From the NCBI GenBank assembly GCA_945952415.1, contig CAMFIF010000006.1, forward strand, positions 1 through 64,000: a DNA stretch of 64,000 nucleotides, read 5' to 3'. Every line of letters starts with the position of its first letter. Within the stretch, counting starts at the first letter, position 1. Shown here one piece after another: positions 7,772 through 16,700 of this stretch. The stretch comes from an uncultured Rhizobium sp. (GTDB taxonomy: Bacteria; Pseudomonadota; Alphaproteobacteria; Rhizobiales; Rhizobiaceae). Position numbers and translations under genes: made by a program. The notes below the pieces were generated by a model. That model was not told the origin of the DNA and made no database searches. It saw nothing but the letters and a program-made list of their open reading frames with translations.

Positions 7772-9208
7772 TCAGTAGCCCTGCGGCCGCGGCCAGGGCA
7801 TGGTGAACTGCGCACCGCGATCGATGAAGCGATAGCGGCGGAAGTGGAACCAGAGGCTGACCACGATGTAGAAGCCGATCATCGCGACCAGCTGCGTGCC
7901 ATAGCCCAGGAACACCGCAAAGAAGGTGACGGCGCACAGCGCAAGCAGGGTAATGGCCGGAAGCGGATGGAACGGATGTTCGTAACCGCGCTTGATCACG
8001 CCCATCGGCCACTTCTTGCGGAAGAGGATGATGTTGAGCGGCATGAACGTATATTCCAGAAGGCCCGAGAGGATCGAGAATGTGATGACCTGGTCGAGCG
8101 GCGCGCCGAGCGCGAAGATGAGCGCGATCGGCACGAGGAAGACGATCGAGCGATAGGGCGTGCGGTATTTCGGATGCACTGCGCCGAACCAGGAGGGCAG
8201 GTATTTGTCGCGGCCCATGGCGAACCAGGCGCGGGACGCATCGTTGATGCAGCCGTTGGCCGAAGCGAGCGTGGCAAAGAGCGTGCCGAAGCCGAGCAGC
8301 CAGACGAGCCCGGTGGAGCCGGACAGGCGGGCGGTATCGAAGAGCGGCGCAACCGAACCCGAGACGCCGTCGCCGAGGAATTCCCACGGCAGCACGCCCG
8401 AGCAGACATACCAGGTCAGCGTGGCCGCGATCAGCAGGGTCATGATGCCCGCAAGCGTGCCGAAGGGCAGGGCGCGCGCTGGCGAGCGCACCTCTTCCGC
8501 GGCCTGCGTGGTGCCCTCGATGCCGAGATAATACCACAGACCGAAATGCATGGCGGCGAGAACGCCGATCCAGCCATAGGGCAGCTCGTGGCCTTCGAAG
8601 AGCGCCGCATGCTGCATGATGCCGCCGCCGACGATCCCCGAGGTGGACAGGAAGATGATGAGGATCGCCGCGAAGGCGATCGCCGTGATGACCAGATTGA
8701 AGGTGAGCGTGGCCAGAACCCCGCGATAGTTCAGCCAGGCGAGGAACATGATGACGAGCACGATGAAGGGCCGCTGGTCGAGCGCGCCGGTATAGCCGGT
8801 CATGGTGGCGACGACCGAGACCAGATAGCCGGCGGTAATCGCATTCGCTGCCTCCAGCATCGTATAGGCAAAGACCAGGTAGAGGCCGACATTGAAGGCC
8901 ATCAGCGGGCCGACAATATGCTTGGCCTGGGTATATTGCCCGCCCGCGGCGGCGACCGTCGAGGTCACCTCCGAATCGATCATGGCGACGCAGGTGTAGA
9001 GAATGCCGGCGAACCAGCAGGCCAGCAGCGCCGCATAGGCGCCCCCCTTGCCGACGGCAAAGTTCCAGCCCATGTACTCGCCCACCAGCACGATGCCGAC
9101 GCCCAGCGCCCAGACATGGGCGGGCCCGAGAACGCGCAGCAGACCGACCTTGGTGCCATGCGGCCCCATGCCGTCCTGCACTTTCGATGTGATGTCGAAA
9201 TCAGCCAT
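7772..9208 (-). CDS. APC-superfamily amino acid/amine permease
   Basis: This is an integral membrane transporter of 478 residues with about twelve hydrophobic helices. It carries an APC-family N-terminus (VLGPAHVWALGVGIVLVGEYMGWNFAVGKGG) and LWYYLGIEGTTQAAEEVRSPAR in the middle, close to the ethanolamine-permease branch. It is probably a proton- or cation-coupled importer of an amine or amino acid. Its position between the mgd and mgs operons suggests methylamine, N-methylglutamate or a related compound. The gene starts 6 bp after a 56-codon membrane protein gene and has a GTGAGG ribosome-binding site. It is unusual in being preceded by three tiny membrane proteins. Confidence 0.85.
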   Translation of the reverse strand: MADFDITSKVQDGMGPHGTKVGLLRVLGPAHVWALGVGIVLVGEYMGWNFAVGKGGAYAALLACWFAGILYTCVAMIDSEVTSTVAAAGGQYTQAKHIVGPLMAFNVGLYLVFAYTMLEAANAITAGYLVSVVATMTGYTGALDQRPFIVLVIMFLAWLNYRGVLATLTFNLVITAIAFAAILIIFLSTSGIVGGGIMQHAALFEGHELPYGWIGVLAAMHFGLWYYLGIEGTTQAAEEVRSPARALPFGTLAGIMTLLIAATLTWYVCSGVLPWEFLGDGVSGSVAPLFDTARLSGSTGLVWLLGFGTLFATLASANGCINDASRAWFAMGRDKYLPSWFGAVHPKYRTPYRSIVFLVPIALIFALGAPLDQVITFSILSGLLEYTFMPLNIILFRKKWPMGVIKRGYEHPFHPLPAITLLALCAVTFFAVFLGYGTQLVAMIGFYIVVSLWFHFRRYRFIDRGAQFTMPWPRPQGY

Positions 9209-9214
9209 GATGCC

Positions 9215-9385
9215 TCACCCCTTGAAGCTCTCTTCGGTCATGGCCTCCAGTTCGCCCTCGCGGGAAGAGGTCAGGACATCTTCGGAATAGGTCGTGTCGG
9301 TCTTCAGCCAGTCCGCCACCATGAAGAGACCCAGAAGGGCGGAGAGCCCCCAGGCCAGGTATTCGATGTAATCCCAGGTCTGCAT
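9215..9385 (-). CDS. Very small single-helix membrane protein
   Basis: This is an open frame of 56 codons beginning MQTWDYIEYLAWGLSALLGL. One hydrophobic helix (about residues 8-25) is followed by an acidic, soluble tail ending EAMTEESFKG. It fits exactly between its neighbours, 9 bp after the 128-residue protein and 6 bp before the permease, so it is very probably translated. I do not know the family. A regulatory or structural subunit of the permease is a plausible inference. Confidence 0.65.
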   Translation of the reverse strand: MQTWDYIEYLAWGLSALLGLFMVADWLKTDTTYSEDVLTSSREGELEAMTEESFKG

Positions 9386-9394
9386 CGGTCTCTC

Positions 9395-9781
9395 CTATTT
9401 CCCGTCGAACTTCTCGGCGATGACGTCGCGATATTCCGCTTCGGAAAATTTCAGCATCAGCACATAATAGGCGATGATCACCACGATCATCACCACGAGC
9501 GCGCTCCAGGTGAAGGAATAGTCGAAGCGCGCGAGGATCAGGTCATGGGCGGTTTCGGGCGTATAGCCGAGCGCCTCGTATTGCCGCGCCTGAACCGCGT
9601 TCTGCCCGAGCGCTTCCCAGGTGGGGGCCGCGACCGGGGACGCGACGGTTTTCGAGGAGCCGGCCATGTGCAGCCACAGCGGCACGAAAAGCGCGCCGAC
9701 GGTCAGCGCCACGAGCACGATCACGTCGATAAGCTGGCTGAGTTTTCCCTGAACCGGTGGTTTGTAATGGGCCATCGTCAT
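9395..9781 (-). CDS. Small two-helix membrane protein
   Basis: This protein of 128 residues has two hydrophobic helices (IDVIVLVALTVGALFVPLWL and SFTWSALVVMIVVIIAYYVLML) joined by a loop of about 55 residues. The start at 9781 overlaps the upstream stop as ATGA; an ATG at 9775 is an alternative. No known motif is recognised. The gene belongs to the operon that encodes the APC permease, and co-translation with the other small membrane proteins suggests a common complex. Confidence 0.68.
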   Translation of the reverse strand: MTMAHYKPPVQGKLSQLIDVIVLVALTVGALFVPLWLHMAGSSKTVASPVAAPTWEALGQNAVQARQYEALGYTPETAHDLILARFDYSFTWSALVVMIVVIIAYYVLMLKFSEAEYRDVIAEKFDGK

Positions 9782-10059
9782 TTCCCCCGCGCTTCGTCGA
9801 GAAACTTGATGTCGAGGCCGTAGATGAAATCCCGGTCCTCCCGGTAGTGCCGGAGCATGGCGGCAATGGCCGCCGTGTTGAACACCAGGACGACGGCTCC
9901 CGCACCGATGAGGAGCATGCGGGCCCCGCCCGAGGGGGCGAGGCTCCACGTGGCGATGGCCACGAAGGCGATGGAAAACCAGAGGCCGATGATGAATGCC
10001 CAGGCGATCGTCACGTCGCGCCGGTGCATCGCCTCAATGCGTTGCGTCATGTCAGGCAT
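9778..10059 (-). CDS. Small two-helix membrane protein, first gene of the permease operon
   Basis: This protein of 93 residues has two hydrophobic helices (VTIAWAFIIGLWFSIAFVAIATW and MLLIGAGAVVLVFNTAAIAAML) and a charged tail (RHYREDRDFIYGLDIKFLDEARGK). The family is not recognised. It is the first gene of a six-gene operon divergent from mgsABC, so it shares the regulatory region 10060-10283. Its function is unknown; it may belong with the downstream permease. Confidence 0.65.
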   Translation of the reverse strand: MPDMTQRIEAMHRRDVTIAWAFIIGLWFSIAFVAIATWSLAPSGGARMLLIGAGAVVLVFNTAAIAAMLRHYREDRDFIYGLDIKFLDEARGK

Positions 10060-10121
10060 GTTCCCCTCCCAAGGCCCCGCCTTCCACTACCCGACAGGGT
10101 GGGCCTCCACACGCCCTCTCC

Positions 10122-10209
10122 GGTAAAAAAATTACCTGAAGGGAAAACCGCCTGCGACAATCTGTCAAGGGAAACCTGCGTCCAGGCGGATTTTTCCCGT
10201 GGGGTAAAA
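10122..10209. promoter_or_regulatory. Operator-like dyads between permease and mgs operons
   Basis: Three symmetric elements lie in the divergent promoter region. GGTAAAAAAATTACC is at 10122-10136. TTACC-N5-GGAAAA is at 10132-10147. TTTTTCC-N5-GGTAAAA is at 10191-10209. The last two share the 5-bp spacing of the dyad upstream of the XRE regulator. They may be binding sites for that regulator, controlling both directions. Confidence 0.45.
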
Positions 10210-10224
10210 TTTGTTTCTCCACAG

Positions 10225-10253
10225 TTGAAATGGGAAATCTTCGGTGCTAGCGT
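10225..10253 (+). promoter_or_regulatory. Putative promoter of mgsABC
   Basis: TTGAAA at 10225-10230 and TAGCGT at 10248-10253 are 17 bp apart, a fair sigma-70 type match. The predicted transcript would start about 24 bases before mgsA. The dyad at 10191-10209 lies 15 bp upstream of the -35 element. Confidence 0.4.
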
Positions 10254-10283
10254 CGGTCCCATCGAAATTCAGGAGACGAAACC

Positions 10284-11180
10284 ATGTGCGGAATCGTAGG
10301 GTTGTTCCTCAAGGATCCGAAGCTGGAGCCGAAGCTCGGGGCCATGCTCACCGACATGCTGATCACCATGACGGATCGCGGTCCGGATTCGGCGGGCATT
10401 GCCATCTATTCGCAGGCTGGCAGCGGTCTGGGGAAAATCACGGTCCAGTCGGCAAACCCGCAGGCTGATTTTGCGTCGCTCGACGGCGATCTGAAGGAAG
10501 CGATCGGCGCGCCCGTCGCCATGCTGGTGAAATCCACCCATGCGGTGCTCGAGGTGCCGCTCGGCCAGCTGGATGCCGCACGCGCGGCCCTGGCGCATCT
10601 GCGCCCCGCCGTGAAGGTCATGTCTTCGGGCGAGAACATCGAGATCTTCAAGGAAGTCGGCTTGCCCCGGGACGTGGCGGCGCGCTTCGGCATTTCCGGA
10701 ATGGGCGGCACCCATGGCATCGGCCATACGCGCATGGCGACCGAATCCGCCGTCACCACCATGGGCGCCCATCCCTTTTCCACGGGGTCGGACCAGTGCC
10801 TCGTGCACAATGGTTCGCTGTCGAACCACAATGGCGTGCGCCGCACGCTGCGCCGCGAAGGCATGACCTTCGAGACCGAGAACGACACGGAAGTGGCCGC
10901 AGCCTTCATCAGTTACAAGTTGAAGCAGGGTGAGGCGCTGGGCTCCGCGCTCGAATCCACCCTGACCGATCTCGACGGCTTCTTCACCTTCGTCGTCGGC
11001 ACCCATAACGGCTTCGGCGTGGTGCGCGATCCCATCGCCTGCAAGCCGGCGGTGATGGCGGAAACCGACGAATATGTTGCCTTCGGCAGCGAATACCGGG
11101 CGCTGGTCAACCTTCCGGGCATCGAGAATGCCCGCGTCTGGGAGCCGGAGCCGGCAACTGTCTACTTCTGGGAGCGCTGA
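10284..11180 (+). CDS. mgsA: N-methylglutamate synthase subunit A (class II glutamine amidotransferase)
   Basis: This is an Ntn-type glutamine amidotransferase of 298 residues, homologous to the amidotransferase domain of glutamate synthase and to GlxB. The protein begins MCGIVG, so Cys2 becomes the N-terminal nucleophile. TDRGPDSAGIAIYS, GIGHTRMATES and VHNGSLSNH are the usual glutamine-site motifs. With MgsB and MgsC it moves the methylamine group of gamma-glutamylmethylamide onto 2-oxoglutarate to give N-methylglutamate. A clear AGGAGA ribosome-binding site lies at 10271-10276. mgsB follows after 3 bp. Confidence 0.88.
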   Translation: MCGIVGLFLKDPKLEPKLGAMLTDMLITMTDRGPDSAGIAIYSQAGSGLGKITVQSANPQADFASLDGDLKEAIGAPVAMLVKSTHAVLEVPLGQLDAARAALAHLRPAVKVMSSGENIEIFKEVGLPRDVAARFGISGMGGTHGIGHTRMATESAVTTMGAHPFSTGSDQCLVHNGSLSNHNGVRRTLRREGMTFETENDTEVAAAFISYKLKQGEALGSALESTLTDLDGFFTFVVGTHNGFGVVRDPIACKPAVMAETDEYVAFGSEYRALVNLPGIENARVWEPEPATVYFWER

Positions 11181-11183
11181 AAC

Positions 11184-11873
11184 ATGCAGACATTCGATCT
11201 GGGGAAAGAGGGTCTTCGCGCCCTCAACTCCTCGCTACATGCCCTCAAGGGTCAGACGAACATGACCCGGTGGGAAGTGATCAATCCGAAAGGGGCCCAT
11301 GCCATTGCCGCCGGCGTCGATGCCAATGTCGAAATCACCGTGCGCGGATCGACCGGCTATTACTGTGCAGGCATGAACAAGCAGGCCACGATCCTCATCA
11401 AGGGGTCTGCCGGTCCGGGCGTGGCGGAAAACATGATGTCGGGCACCGTCATCATCGATGGCGATGCCAGCCAGTATGCGGGCGCCACCGGCCGGGGCGG
11501 CCTGCTCGTCATCAAGGGCAATGCCTCCTCCCGCTGCGGCATCTCGATGAAGGGGATCGATATCGTCGTGCACGGCAATATCGGCCACATGTCCGCCTTC
11601 ATGGCGCAATCGGGCAATCTCGTCGTGCTCGGCGATGCCGGCGAGGCGCTCGGCGACAGCCTCTATGAGGCGCGACTCTTCGTGCGCGGAAACGTCAAGT
11701 CGCTCGGGGCCGACTGCATCGAGAAGGAAATGCGGCCCGAGCACCTGGAATTGCTGGAGCGCCTGCTGAAAGCGGGCGAGGCCGATGCCAAGGCGCGGCC
11801 GGAAGAGTTCCGCCGCTATGGCTCCGCCCGCAAGCTCTACAATTTCAACATCGACAATGCGTCGGCGTACTGA
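11184..11873 (+). CDS. mgsB: N-methylglutamate synthase subunit B (GXGXG domain)
   Basis: This subunit of 229 residues corresponds to the C-terminal beta-helix (GXGXG) domain of the glutamate synthase large subunit. Repeated glycine-rich turns such as GVDANVEITVRGSTGYY, GTVIIDGDASQYAGATG and GNLVVLGDAGEALGDSLY are visible. In glutamate synthase this domain is structural and links the amidotransferase and FMN domains. Here the three domains are separate proteins, as in the GlxBCD/MgsABC type. It sits 3 bp after mgsA and 9 bp before mgsC. Confidence 0.86.
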   Translation: MQTFDLGKEGLRALNSSLHALKGQTNMTRWEVINPKGAHAIAAGVDANVEITVRGSTGYYCAGMNKQATILIKGSAGPGVAENMMSGTVIIDGDASQYAGATGRGGLLVIKGNASSRCGISMKGIDIVVHGNIGHMSAFMAQSGNLVVLGDAGEALGDSLYEARLFVRGNVKSLGADCIEKEMRPEHLELLERLLKAGEADAKARPEEFRRYGSARKLYNFNIDNASAY

Positions 11874-11882
11874 GGCGACCCC

Positions 11883-13211
11883 ATGACCGATTTTCCGAAA
11901 ACCCCGCCGCGTTTTTCCGCCACCTTCACCCCCGCCGTGAATGCCGAGATCCGCCGGGCGGCGGCATCCGGCATCTACGATATCCGCGGCGGCGGCACCA
12001 AGCGCCACCTGCCGCATTTCGACGATCTCCTGTTCCTCGGCGCCTCGATCAGCCGCTATCCGCTGGAGGGTTACCGCGAGAAATGCGCGACCGATGTCTG
12101 GCTCGGCACCCGCTTTGCCAAGAAGCCGATCCATCTCGATATTCCGATCACCATTGCCGGCATGAGCTTCGGTGCGCTTTCGGGCCCGGCCAAGGAAGCG
12201 CTCGGTCGCGGGGCCTCTGCGGCCGGCACCTCCACCACGACGGGTGACGGCGGCATGACCGAGGAGGAGCGCGGTCATTCGAAGACGCTCGTCTATCAGT
12301 ATCTGCCGAGCCGCTACGGCATGAATCCCGATGATCTGCGCCGCTGCGACGCCATCGAGGTGGTCGTCGGCCAGGGCGCCAAGCCCGGCGGCGGCGGCAT
12401 GCTGCTCGGCCAGAAGATCTCCGACCGCGTGGCCAACATGCGCAACCTGCCGAAGGGCATCGACCAGCGGTCCGCCTGCCGCCATCCCGACTGGACCGGC
12501 CCGGACGACCTGGAAATCAAGATCCACGAGCTGCGCGAGATCACCGACTGGGAAAAGCCGATCTATGTGAAGGTGGGCGGCGCACGCCCCTATTACGACA
12601 CCGCGCTTGCGGTGAAGGCCGGCGCCGATGTGGTGGTCCTTGATGGCATGCAGGGCGGTACGGCCGCCACCCAGGACGTGTTCATCGAACATGTGGGCAT
12701 GCCGATCCTTGCCTGCATTCCGCAGGCGGTGAAGGCGCTGCAGGACCTCGGCATGCATCGCAAGGTGCAGCTGATCGTGTCGGGAGGCATCCGTTCCGGT
12801 GCGGATGTGGCCAAGGCCATGGCGCTCGGCGCCGATGCGGTGGCCATCGGGACGGCGGCGCTTATCGCGCTCGGCGACAACGATCCCGTCCACGAGGAGG
12901 AATACCGGAAGCTCGGCACGACGGCCGATGCCTATGACGACTGGCACGAGGGCCGGGACCCGGCCGGCATCACGACGCAGGATCCGGAACTCTACAAGCG
13001 CTTCGACCCGATCCTCGGCGGTCGCCGCCTGAAGAATTACCTCAAGGTGATGACGCTCGAAGCGCAGACCATCGCGCGTGCCTGCGGGAAGAACCACCTG
13101 CACAATCTGGAGCCGGAGGATCTCTGCTCGCTGACCATCGAGGCGGCCGCCATGGCCGGCGTGCCCCTGGCGGGCACCAACTGGATACCGGGGCGCAATG
13201 GCGGCTTCTAA
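11883..13211 (+). CDS. mgsC: N-methylglutamate synthase subunit C (FMN-binding glutamate synthase-like)
   Basis: This is the catalytic FMN-binding TIM-barrel subunit of 442 residues, homologous to the synthase domain of GltB. It shows AGMSFGALSGPAKEALGRGA, the glycine-rich QGAKPGGGGMLLG loop, YVKVGGARPYYDTALAVKAGADVVVLDGMQGGTAA, and the phosphate-binding VSGGIRSGADVAKAMALGADAVAIG. It performs the reductive transfer to 2-oxoglutarate. The mgs operon ends here, and gmaS follows after 72 bp that include A-rich sequence. Confidence 0.88.
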   Translation: MTDFPKTPPRFSATFTPAVNAEIRRAAASGIYDIRGGGTKRHLPHFDDLLFLGASISRYPLEGYREKCATDVWLGTRFAKKPIHLDIPITIAGMSFGALSGPAKEALGRGASAAGTSTTTGDGGMTEEERGHSKTLVYQYLPSRYGMNPDDLRRCDAIEVVVGQGAKPGGGGMLLGQKISDRVANMRNLPKGIDQRSACRHPDWTGPDDLEIKIHELREITDWEKPIYVKVGGARPYYDTALAVKAGADVVVLDGMQGGTAATQDVFIEHVGMPILACIPQAVKALQDLGMHRKVQLIVSGGIRSGADVAKAMALGADAVAIGTAALIALGDNDPVHEEEYRKLGTTADAYDDWHEGRDPAGITTQDPELYKRFDPILGGRRLKNYLKVMTLEAQTIARACGKNHLHNLEPEDLCSLTIEAAAMAGVPLAGTNWIPGRNGGF

Positions 13212-13283
13212 GCCGTCTCCCCACATAAAAAATACAAGAGTGGAACAAAAAAACGGAACTATCAGACACACTGGGGATACAGA

Positions 13284-14591
13284 ATGGCAAAAGATCTGGC
13301 CAAATGGGCCAAGGACAAAGGCGTCAAGTATTTCATGGTCTCCTATACGGATCTCTTTGGCGCGCAGCGCGCCAAGCTGGTTCCCACACAGGCGATCAAC
13401 GACATGGCGGTCGAAGGTGCGGGCTTTGCCGGCTTCGCCACCTGGCTCGACCTGACGCCCGCCCATCCCGACATGATGGCGGTACCCGATCCGGACGCGG
13501 TGATCCAGCTGCCCTGGAAGAGGGAAGTTGCCTGGGTTGCCTCGAACTGCGTGATGGACGGTGAGCCCGTCGCCCAGGCGCCGCGCAACGTGCTCCGCCG
13601 CCTCGTCGACGAGGCGGCCAAGGAAGGTCTCCGGATGAAGACCGGCGTGGAACCGGAATTCTTCCTGCTGACGCCCCAGGGCGACCGGGTGGCCGATGCC
13701 TTCGACAATGCGGAAAAGCCCTGCTACGACCAGCAGGCGGTCATGCGGCAGTATGACGTGATTGCCGAGGTCTGCGACTACATGCTGGAACTGGGCTGGG
13801 AGGCCTATCAGAACGATCATGAGGACGCGACCGGCCAGTTCGAGATGAACTGGAAATATGACGACGTGCTGCAGACGGCGGACAAGCACAGCTTCTTCAA
13901 GTTCATGATGAAGTCCGTGGCCGAAAAGCACGGCCTGCGGGCGACCTTCATGCCCAAGCCCTTCAAGGGCCTGACGGGCTCCGGCTGCCATGCCCATATC
14001 TCCGTCTGGAATCTCGACGGCACCCGGAACGCCTTCGCCGACCCGTCGAAGGAGCTTGGTCTGTCCGATCAGGGCCGCACCTTCCTGGGCGGCATCATGA
14101 AGCATGCCAGCGCGCTTGCCGCCATCTGCAACCCGACCGTCAACAGCTACAAGCGCATCAATGCGCCGCGCACCACCTCCGGCGCCACCTGGGCCCCGAA
14201 CACCGTGACCTGGACCGGCAACAACCGTACCCACATGGTGCGCGTGCCCGGCCCCGGTCGCTTCGAACTGCGGTTGCCCGATGGCGCGGCGAACCCCTAT
14301 CTGATGCAGGCGGTCATCCTGGCGGCGGGTATTGACGGCATCCGCACCAACGCCAATCCGGGCCCCCGCCACGATATCGACATGTACCAGATGGGCCATA
14401 CGGTGAAGAACGCCCCCAAGCTGCCCCTCAACATGCTGGATGCCCTGCGTGAATATGATCGGGACAAGACGCTGAAGGCGATGATGGGCGAGGAGTTTTC
14501 GTCCGCCTATCTCAAGCTCAAGCATCAGGAATGGAACAACTACGCCTCGCATTTCTCCCGCTGGGAAACCGAGAACACGCTGGATATCTGA
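13284..14591 (+). CDS. gmaS: Gamma-glutamylmethylamide synthetase (glutamine synthetase type III-like)
   Basis: This ATP-dependent ligase of 435 residues joins methylamine to glutamate as the entry step of the N-methylglutamate pathway. Glutamine synthetase motifs are present: GVEPEFFLL with metal-binding Glu, ATGQFEMNW, SGCHAHISVW with the active-site His, and PGRFELRLPDGAANPYL. The N-terminus is the short GlnT/GmaS type rather than that of GlnA. Context with mgsABC, mgdABCD, tmm and dmm makes GmaS much more likely than an ammonium-specific enzyme. A multi-hairpin terminator follows. Confidence 0.9.
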   Translation: MAKDLAKWAKDKGVKYFMVSYTDLFGAQRAKLVPTQAINDMAVEGAGFAGFATWLDLTPAHPDMMAVPDPDAVIQLPWKREVAWVASNCVMDGEPVAQAPRNVLRRLVDEAAKEGLRMKTGVEPEFFLLTPQGDRVADAFDNAEKPCYDQQAVMRQYDVIAEVCDYMLELGWEAYQNDHEDATGQFEMNWKYDDVLQTADKHSFFKFMMKSVAEKHGLRATFMPKPFKGLTGSGCHAHISVWNLDGTRNAFADPSKELGLSDQGRTFLGGIMKHASALAAICNPTVNSYKRINAPRTTSGATWAPNTVTWTGNNRTHMVRVPGPGRFELRLPDGAANPYLMQAVILAAGIDGIRTNANPGPRHDIDMYQMGHTVKNAPKLPLNMLDALREYDRDKTLKAMMGEEFSSAYLKLKHQEWNNYASHFSRWETENTLDI

Positions 14592-14622
14592 TCGCGCCTT
14601 TGCGCTGCATGCACGGCGATTT

Positions 14623-14642
14623 CCCGGGCCCTCCGGCCCGGG
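14623..14642. other. Perfect hairpin downstream of gmaS
   Basis: CCCGGGCC and GGCCCGGG are perfect 8-bp arms separated by CTCC. There is no T-run, so it may protect or pause the transcript rather than end it. A second perfect hairpin (TAAGTCCT / AGGACTTA, 6-base loop) lies at 14708-14729, before the true terminator. Confidence 0.5.
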
Positions 14643-14735
14643 GACGAAGCGCTGTACCCGGTTCTCCCAAGCCCTCGCATGCCGGATATGACGCCCGGCA
14701 TGCCGCTTAAGTCCTCCCCCCAGGACTTATGACAG

Positions 14736-14797
14736 CCCCGGTGCCGCCCGTTTCCAGCCCCCAGAGCCGGAAACGGGCGCACCGGGGTCTTTTTATT
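14736..14797 (+). terminator. Rho-independent terminator of gmaS
   Basis: A long stem has left arm 14736-14755 (CCCCGGTGCC...) and right arm 14769-14787 (...GCACCGGGG), with one mismatch or bulge and a 13-base loop. It is followed by TCTTTTTATT. It overlaps the end of the convergent cupin gene and may serve both strands. Confidence 0.8.
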
Positions 14798-15155
14798 CGA
14801 CCGGGGTCTCGGGTCCGGCAATGTGCACGGCAAGCAGGCAGCCACCCGGCGTGTAGGAATTATGCTCCGATCCGTCCCGGTAGAAGACGAGGTCTCCGGC
14901 CTTCAGCACGGTTCCGTCGCTTTCATGCAGCTCCCCCTCAAGGATGAGAAACTGCTCGTGGCCATTGTGCCGGTGCCCGCGTGTCACCATGCCGGGTGGC
15001 ATGCGGTAGACGTGAAAGCCGACGCCAAGCTCCCGTTCCTCATCGAGCTGCAGGATGGCATCGCCCAGCGCCACGCCGTCAGGATAGACGAAGGGGGTGA
15101 ATTCGGCGGTGTGAATGGAGGCAATGCGGCGCTCGCCCGGTGCTATGGATTTCAT
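14793..15155 (-). CDS. Cupin-domain protein
   Basis: This is a small single-domain cupin of 120 residues. The two cupin motifs are visible: GMVTRGHRHNGHEQFLILEGELHESDG with metal-ligand histidines and Glu, and AGDLVFYRDGSEHNSYTPGGC with the last His. It is likely a metal-binding barrel, but the substrate is unknown. It lies between gmaS and tmm and is divergent from tmm. The start at 15155 is chosen because it is 6 bases from GGGAGG; the neighbouring ATG at 15158 is only 3 bases away. Roles in small-molecule sensing or amine metabolism are guesses. Confidence 0.75.
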   Translation of the reverse strand: MKSIAPGERRIASIHTAEFTPFVYPDGVALGDAILQLDEERELGVGFHVYRMPPGMVTRGHRHNGHEQFLILEGELHESDGTVLKAGDLVFYRDGSEHNSYTPGGCLLAVHIAGPETPVE

Positions 15156-15252
15156 CATGTTCCTCCCTGGATGCATGGTCCGGACCGGAATTGGAGCAGC
15201 CTCTTCGGGCAGGGTCAAGCCGGTGACCGGCGATCGCTCCGGAAATGAGTTG

Positions 15253-15302
15253 TTTCACCTGAGGAAAAAGATTTGACAGAAACGCAACTCGGGATCTAGC
15301 AT
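15253..15302 (+). promoter_or_regulatory. Operator-like dyad and promoter of tmm
   Basis: TTTCACCTGAGGAAAAA at 15253-15269 matches the site upstream of the XRE regulator at 13 of 17 positions. It is followed 3 bp later by TTGACA (15273-15278), an 18-bp spacer and TAGCAT (15297-15302). This is a good sigma-70 promoter with an adjacent regulator site. Confidence 0.55.
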
Positions 15303-15356
15303 TCCCTCAAGGCAAAGGCGAACCATTTGCCCGGGGAACAAAAGCCGGAGGCGTTC

Positions 15357-16700
15357 ATGAAAAAGAGAGTTGCAGTGATCGGTGCGGGACCGTCGGGCCT
15401 CGCGCAGTTGCGGGCGTTCCAGTCGGCCAAGGCCAAGGGAGCGGATATTCCCGAGATCGTCTGTTTCGAGAAGCAGTCGAACTGGGGCGGTTTGTGGAAC
15501 TACACCTGGCGCACCGGCCTCGATGAAAATGGCGAACCCGTCCACTGCTCCATGTACCGCTATCTGTGGTCCAACGGGCCGAAGGAAGGCCTGGAATTCG
15601 CGGACTATTCCTTCGAGGAACATTTCGGCAAGCAGATCGCTTCCTACCCGCCGCGGGCCGTCCTGTTCGACTATATCGAGGGCCGGGTGAAGCGCGCGGG
15701 CGTGCGCGAGTGGATCCGCTTCTCAACCACCATCCGCATGGTGCGCTACAACGAGGACAAGGGCAATTTCACCGTCACCGCCCATGATCTCAAGCAGGAC
15801 CGGATGTATGACGAGGATTTCGACCATGTGATTGTCGCCTCCGGCCATTTCTCGGTCCCGAACGTCCCGGAATATCCGGGCTTCGACCGGTTCAACGGCC
15901 GCGTGCTGCACGCGCATGATTTCCGCGATGCCCGCGAATTCGCCGGCAAGGACCTGCTGCTGCTGGGCTCCTCCTATTCGGCGGAAGACATCGGCAGCCA
16001 GTGCTGGAAATACGGCGCGAAGTCGATCACGGTCGCCTATCGCAATGCGCCGATGGGCTTCAAGTGGCCCGACAACTGGAAGGAAGTGCCCAAGCTCGAG
16101 CGGGTTGACGAGAACACCGCCTATTTCGCCGACGGCACCTCGAAGAAGGTGGATGCGATCATCCTGTGCACCGGCTACAAGCATCATTTCCCCTTCCTGC
16201 CCGACGATCTGCGCCTGAAGACGGCGAACCGTCTGGCCACCGCCGATCTCTACAAGGGCGTCGCCTGGGTTCACAATCCGAAGCTGTTCTACATCGGCAT
16301 GCAGGACCAGTGGTTTACCTTCAACATGTTCGATGCGCAGGCCTGGTGGGTGCGCGACGCCATCCTGGGCCGCATCCAGATTCCCGCCGACAAGGCCGTC
16401 CTGCTGAAGGACGTGGAGGATCGCGTGGCCGGGGAGGATGCGGGCAAGGATGCCCATGATGCCATCCACTACCAGGGCGACTATGTGAAGGAGCTGATCG
16501 CCGAGACCGATTATCCGTCCTTCGACGTGGACGGCGCCTGCGAGGCCTTCTTCGAATGGAAGGACCACAAGAAGCACAACATCATGACCTTCCGCGACAA
16601 TGCCTACCGGTCGGTCATCACCGGCACCATGGCGCCGATCCATCACACGCCCTGGAAGGATGCGCTCGAGGACTCGATGGAAAGCTACCTGAAGAACTGA
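15357..16700 (+). CDS. tmm: Trimethylamine monooxygenase (flavin-containing)
   Basis: This is a bacterial flavin-containing monooxygenase of 447 residues that oxidises trimethylamine to trimethylamine N-oxide with NADPH and O2. The FAD motif GAGPSG is at residues 9-14, the FMO signature [11 protein letters not shown] at about 179-189, the NADPH motif GSSYSAED at about 204-211, and [11 protein letters not shown] near 270. Its length matches characterised Tmm proteins. Linkage to tdm, dmm and gmaS supports the specific call over a general FMO. GGAG at 15347-15350 is the ribosome-binding site. Confidence 0.92.
   Translation: MKKRVAVIGAGPSGLAQLRAFQSAKAKGADIPEIVCFEKQSNWGGLWNYTWRTGLDENGEPVHCSMYRYLWSNGPKEGLEFADYSFEEHFGKQIASYPPRAVLFDYIEGRVKRAGVREWIRFSTTIRMVRYNEDKGNFTVTAHDLKQDRMYDEDFDHVIVASGHFSVPNVPEYPGFDRFNGRVLHAHDFRDAREFAGKDLLLLGSSYSAEDIGSQCWKYGAKSITVAYRNAPMGFKWPDNWKEVPKLERVDENTAYFADGTSKKVDAIILCTGYKHHFPFLPDDLRLKTANRLATADLYKGVAWVHNPKLFYIGMQDQWFTFNMFDAQAWWVRDAILGRIQIPADKAVLLKDVEDRVAGEDAGKDAHDAIHYQGDYVKELIAETDYPSFDVDGACEAFFEWKDHKKHNIMTFRDNAYRSVITGTMAPIHHTPWKDALEDSMESYLKN

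Noticed and set aside
7751..9823. Open frame of 690 codons on the plus strand opposite the APC permease
   Set aside because: It is extremely charged, with many His, Asp, Arg and Glu, as expected from the complement of hydrophobic codons.
11235..14552. Open frame of 1105 codons on the minus strand opposite mgsBC and gmaS
   Set aside because: It spans three well-supported genes on the other strand and has shadow-type composition.
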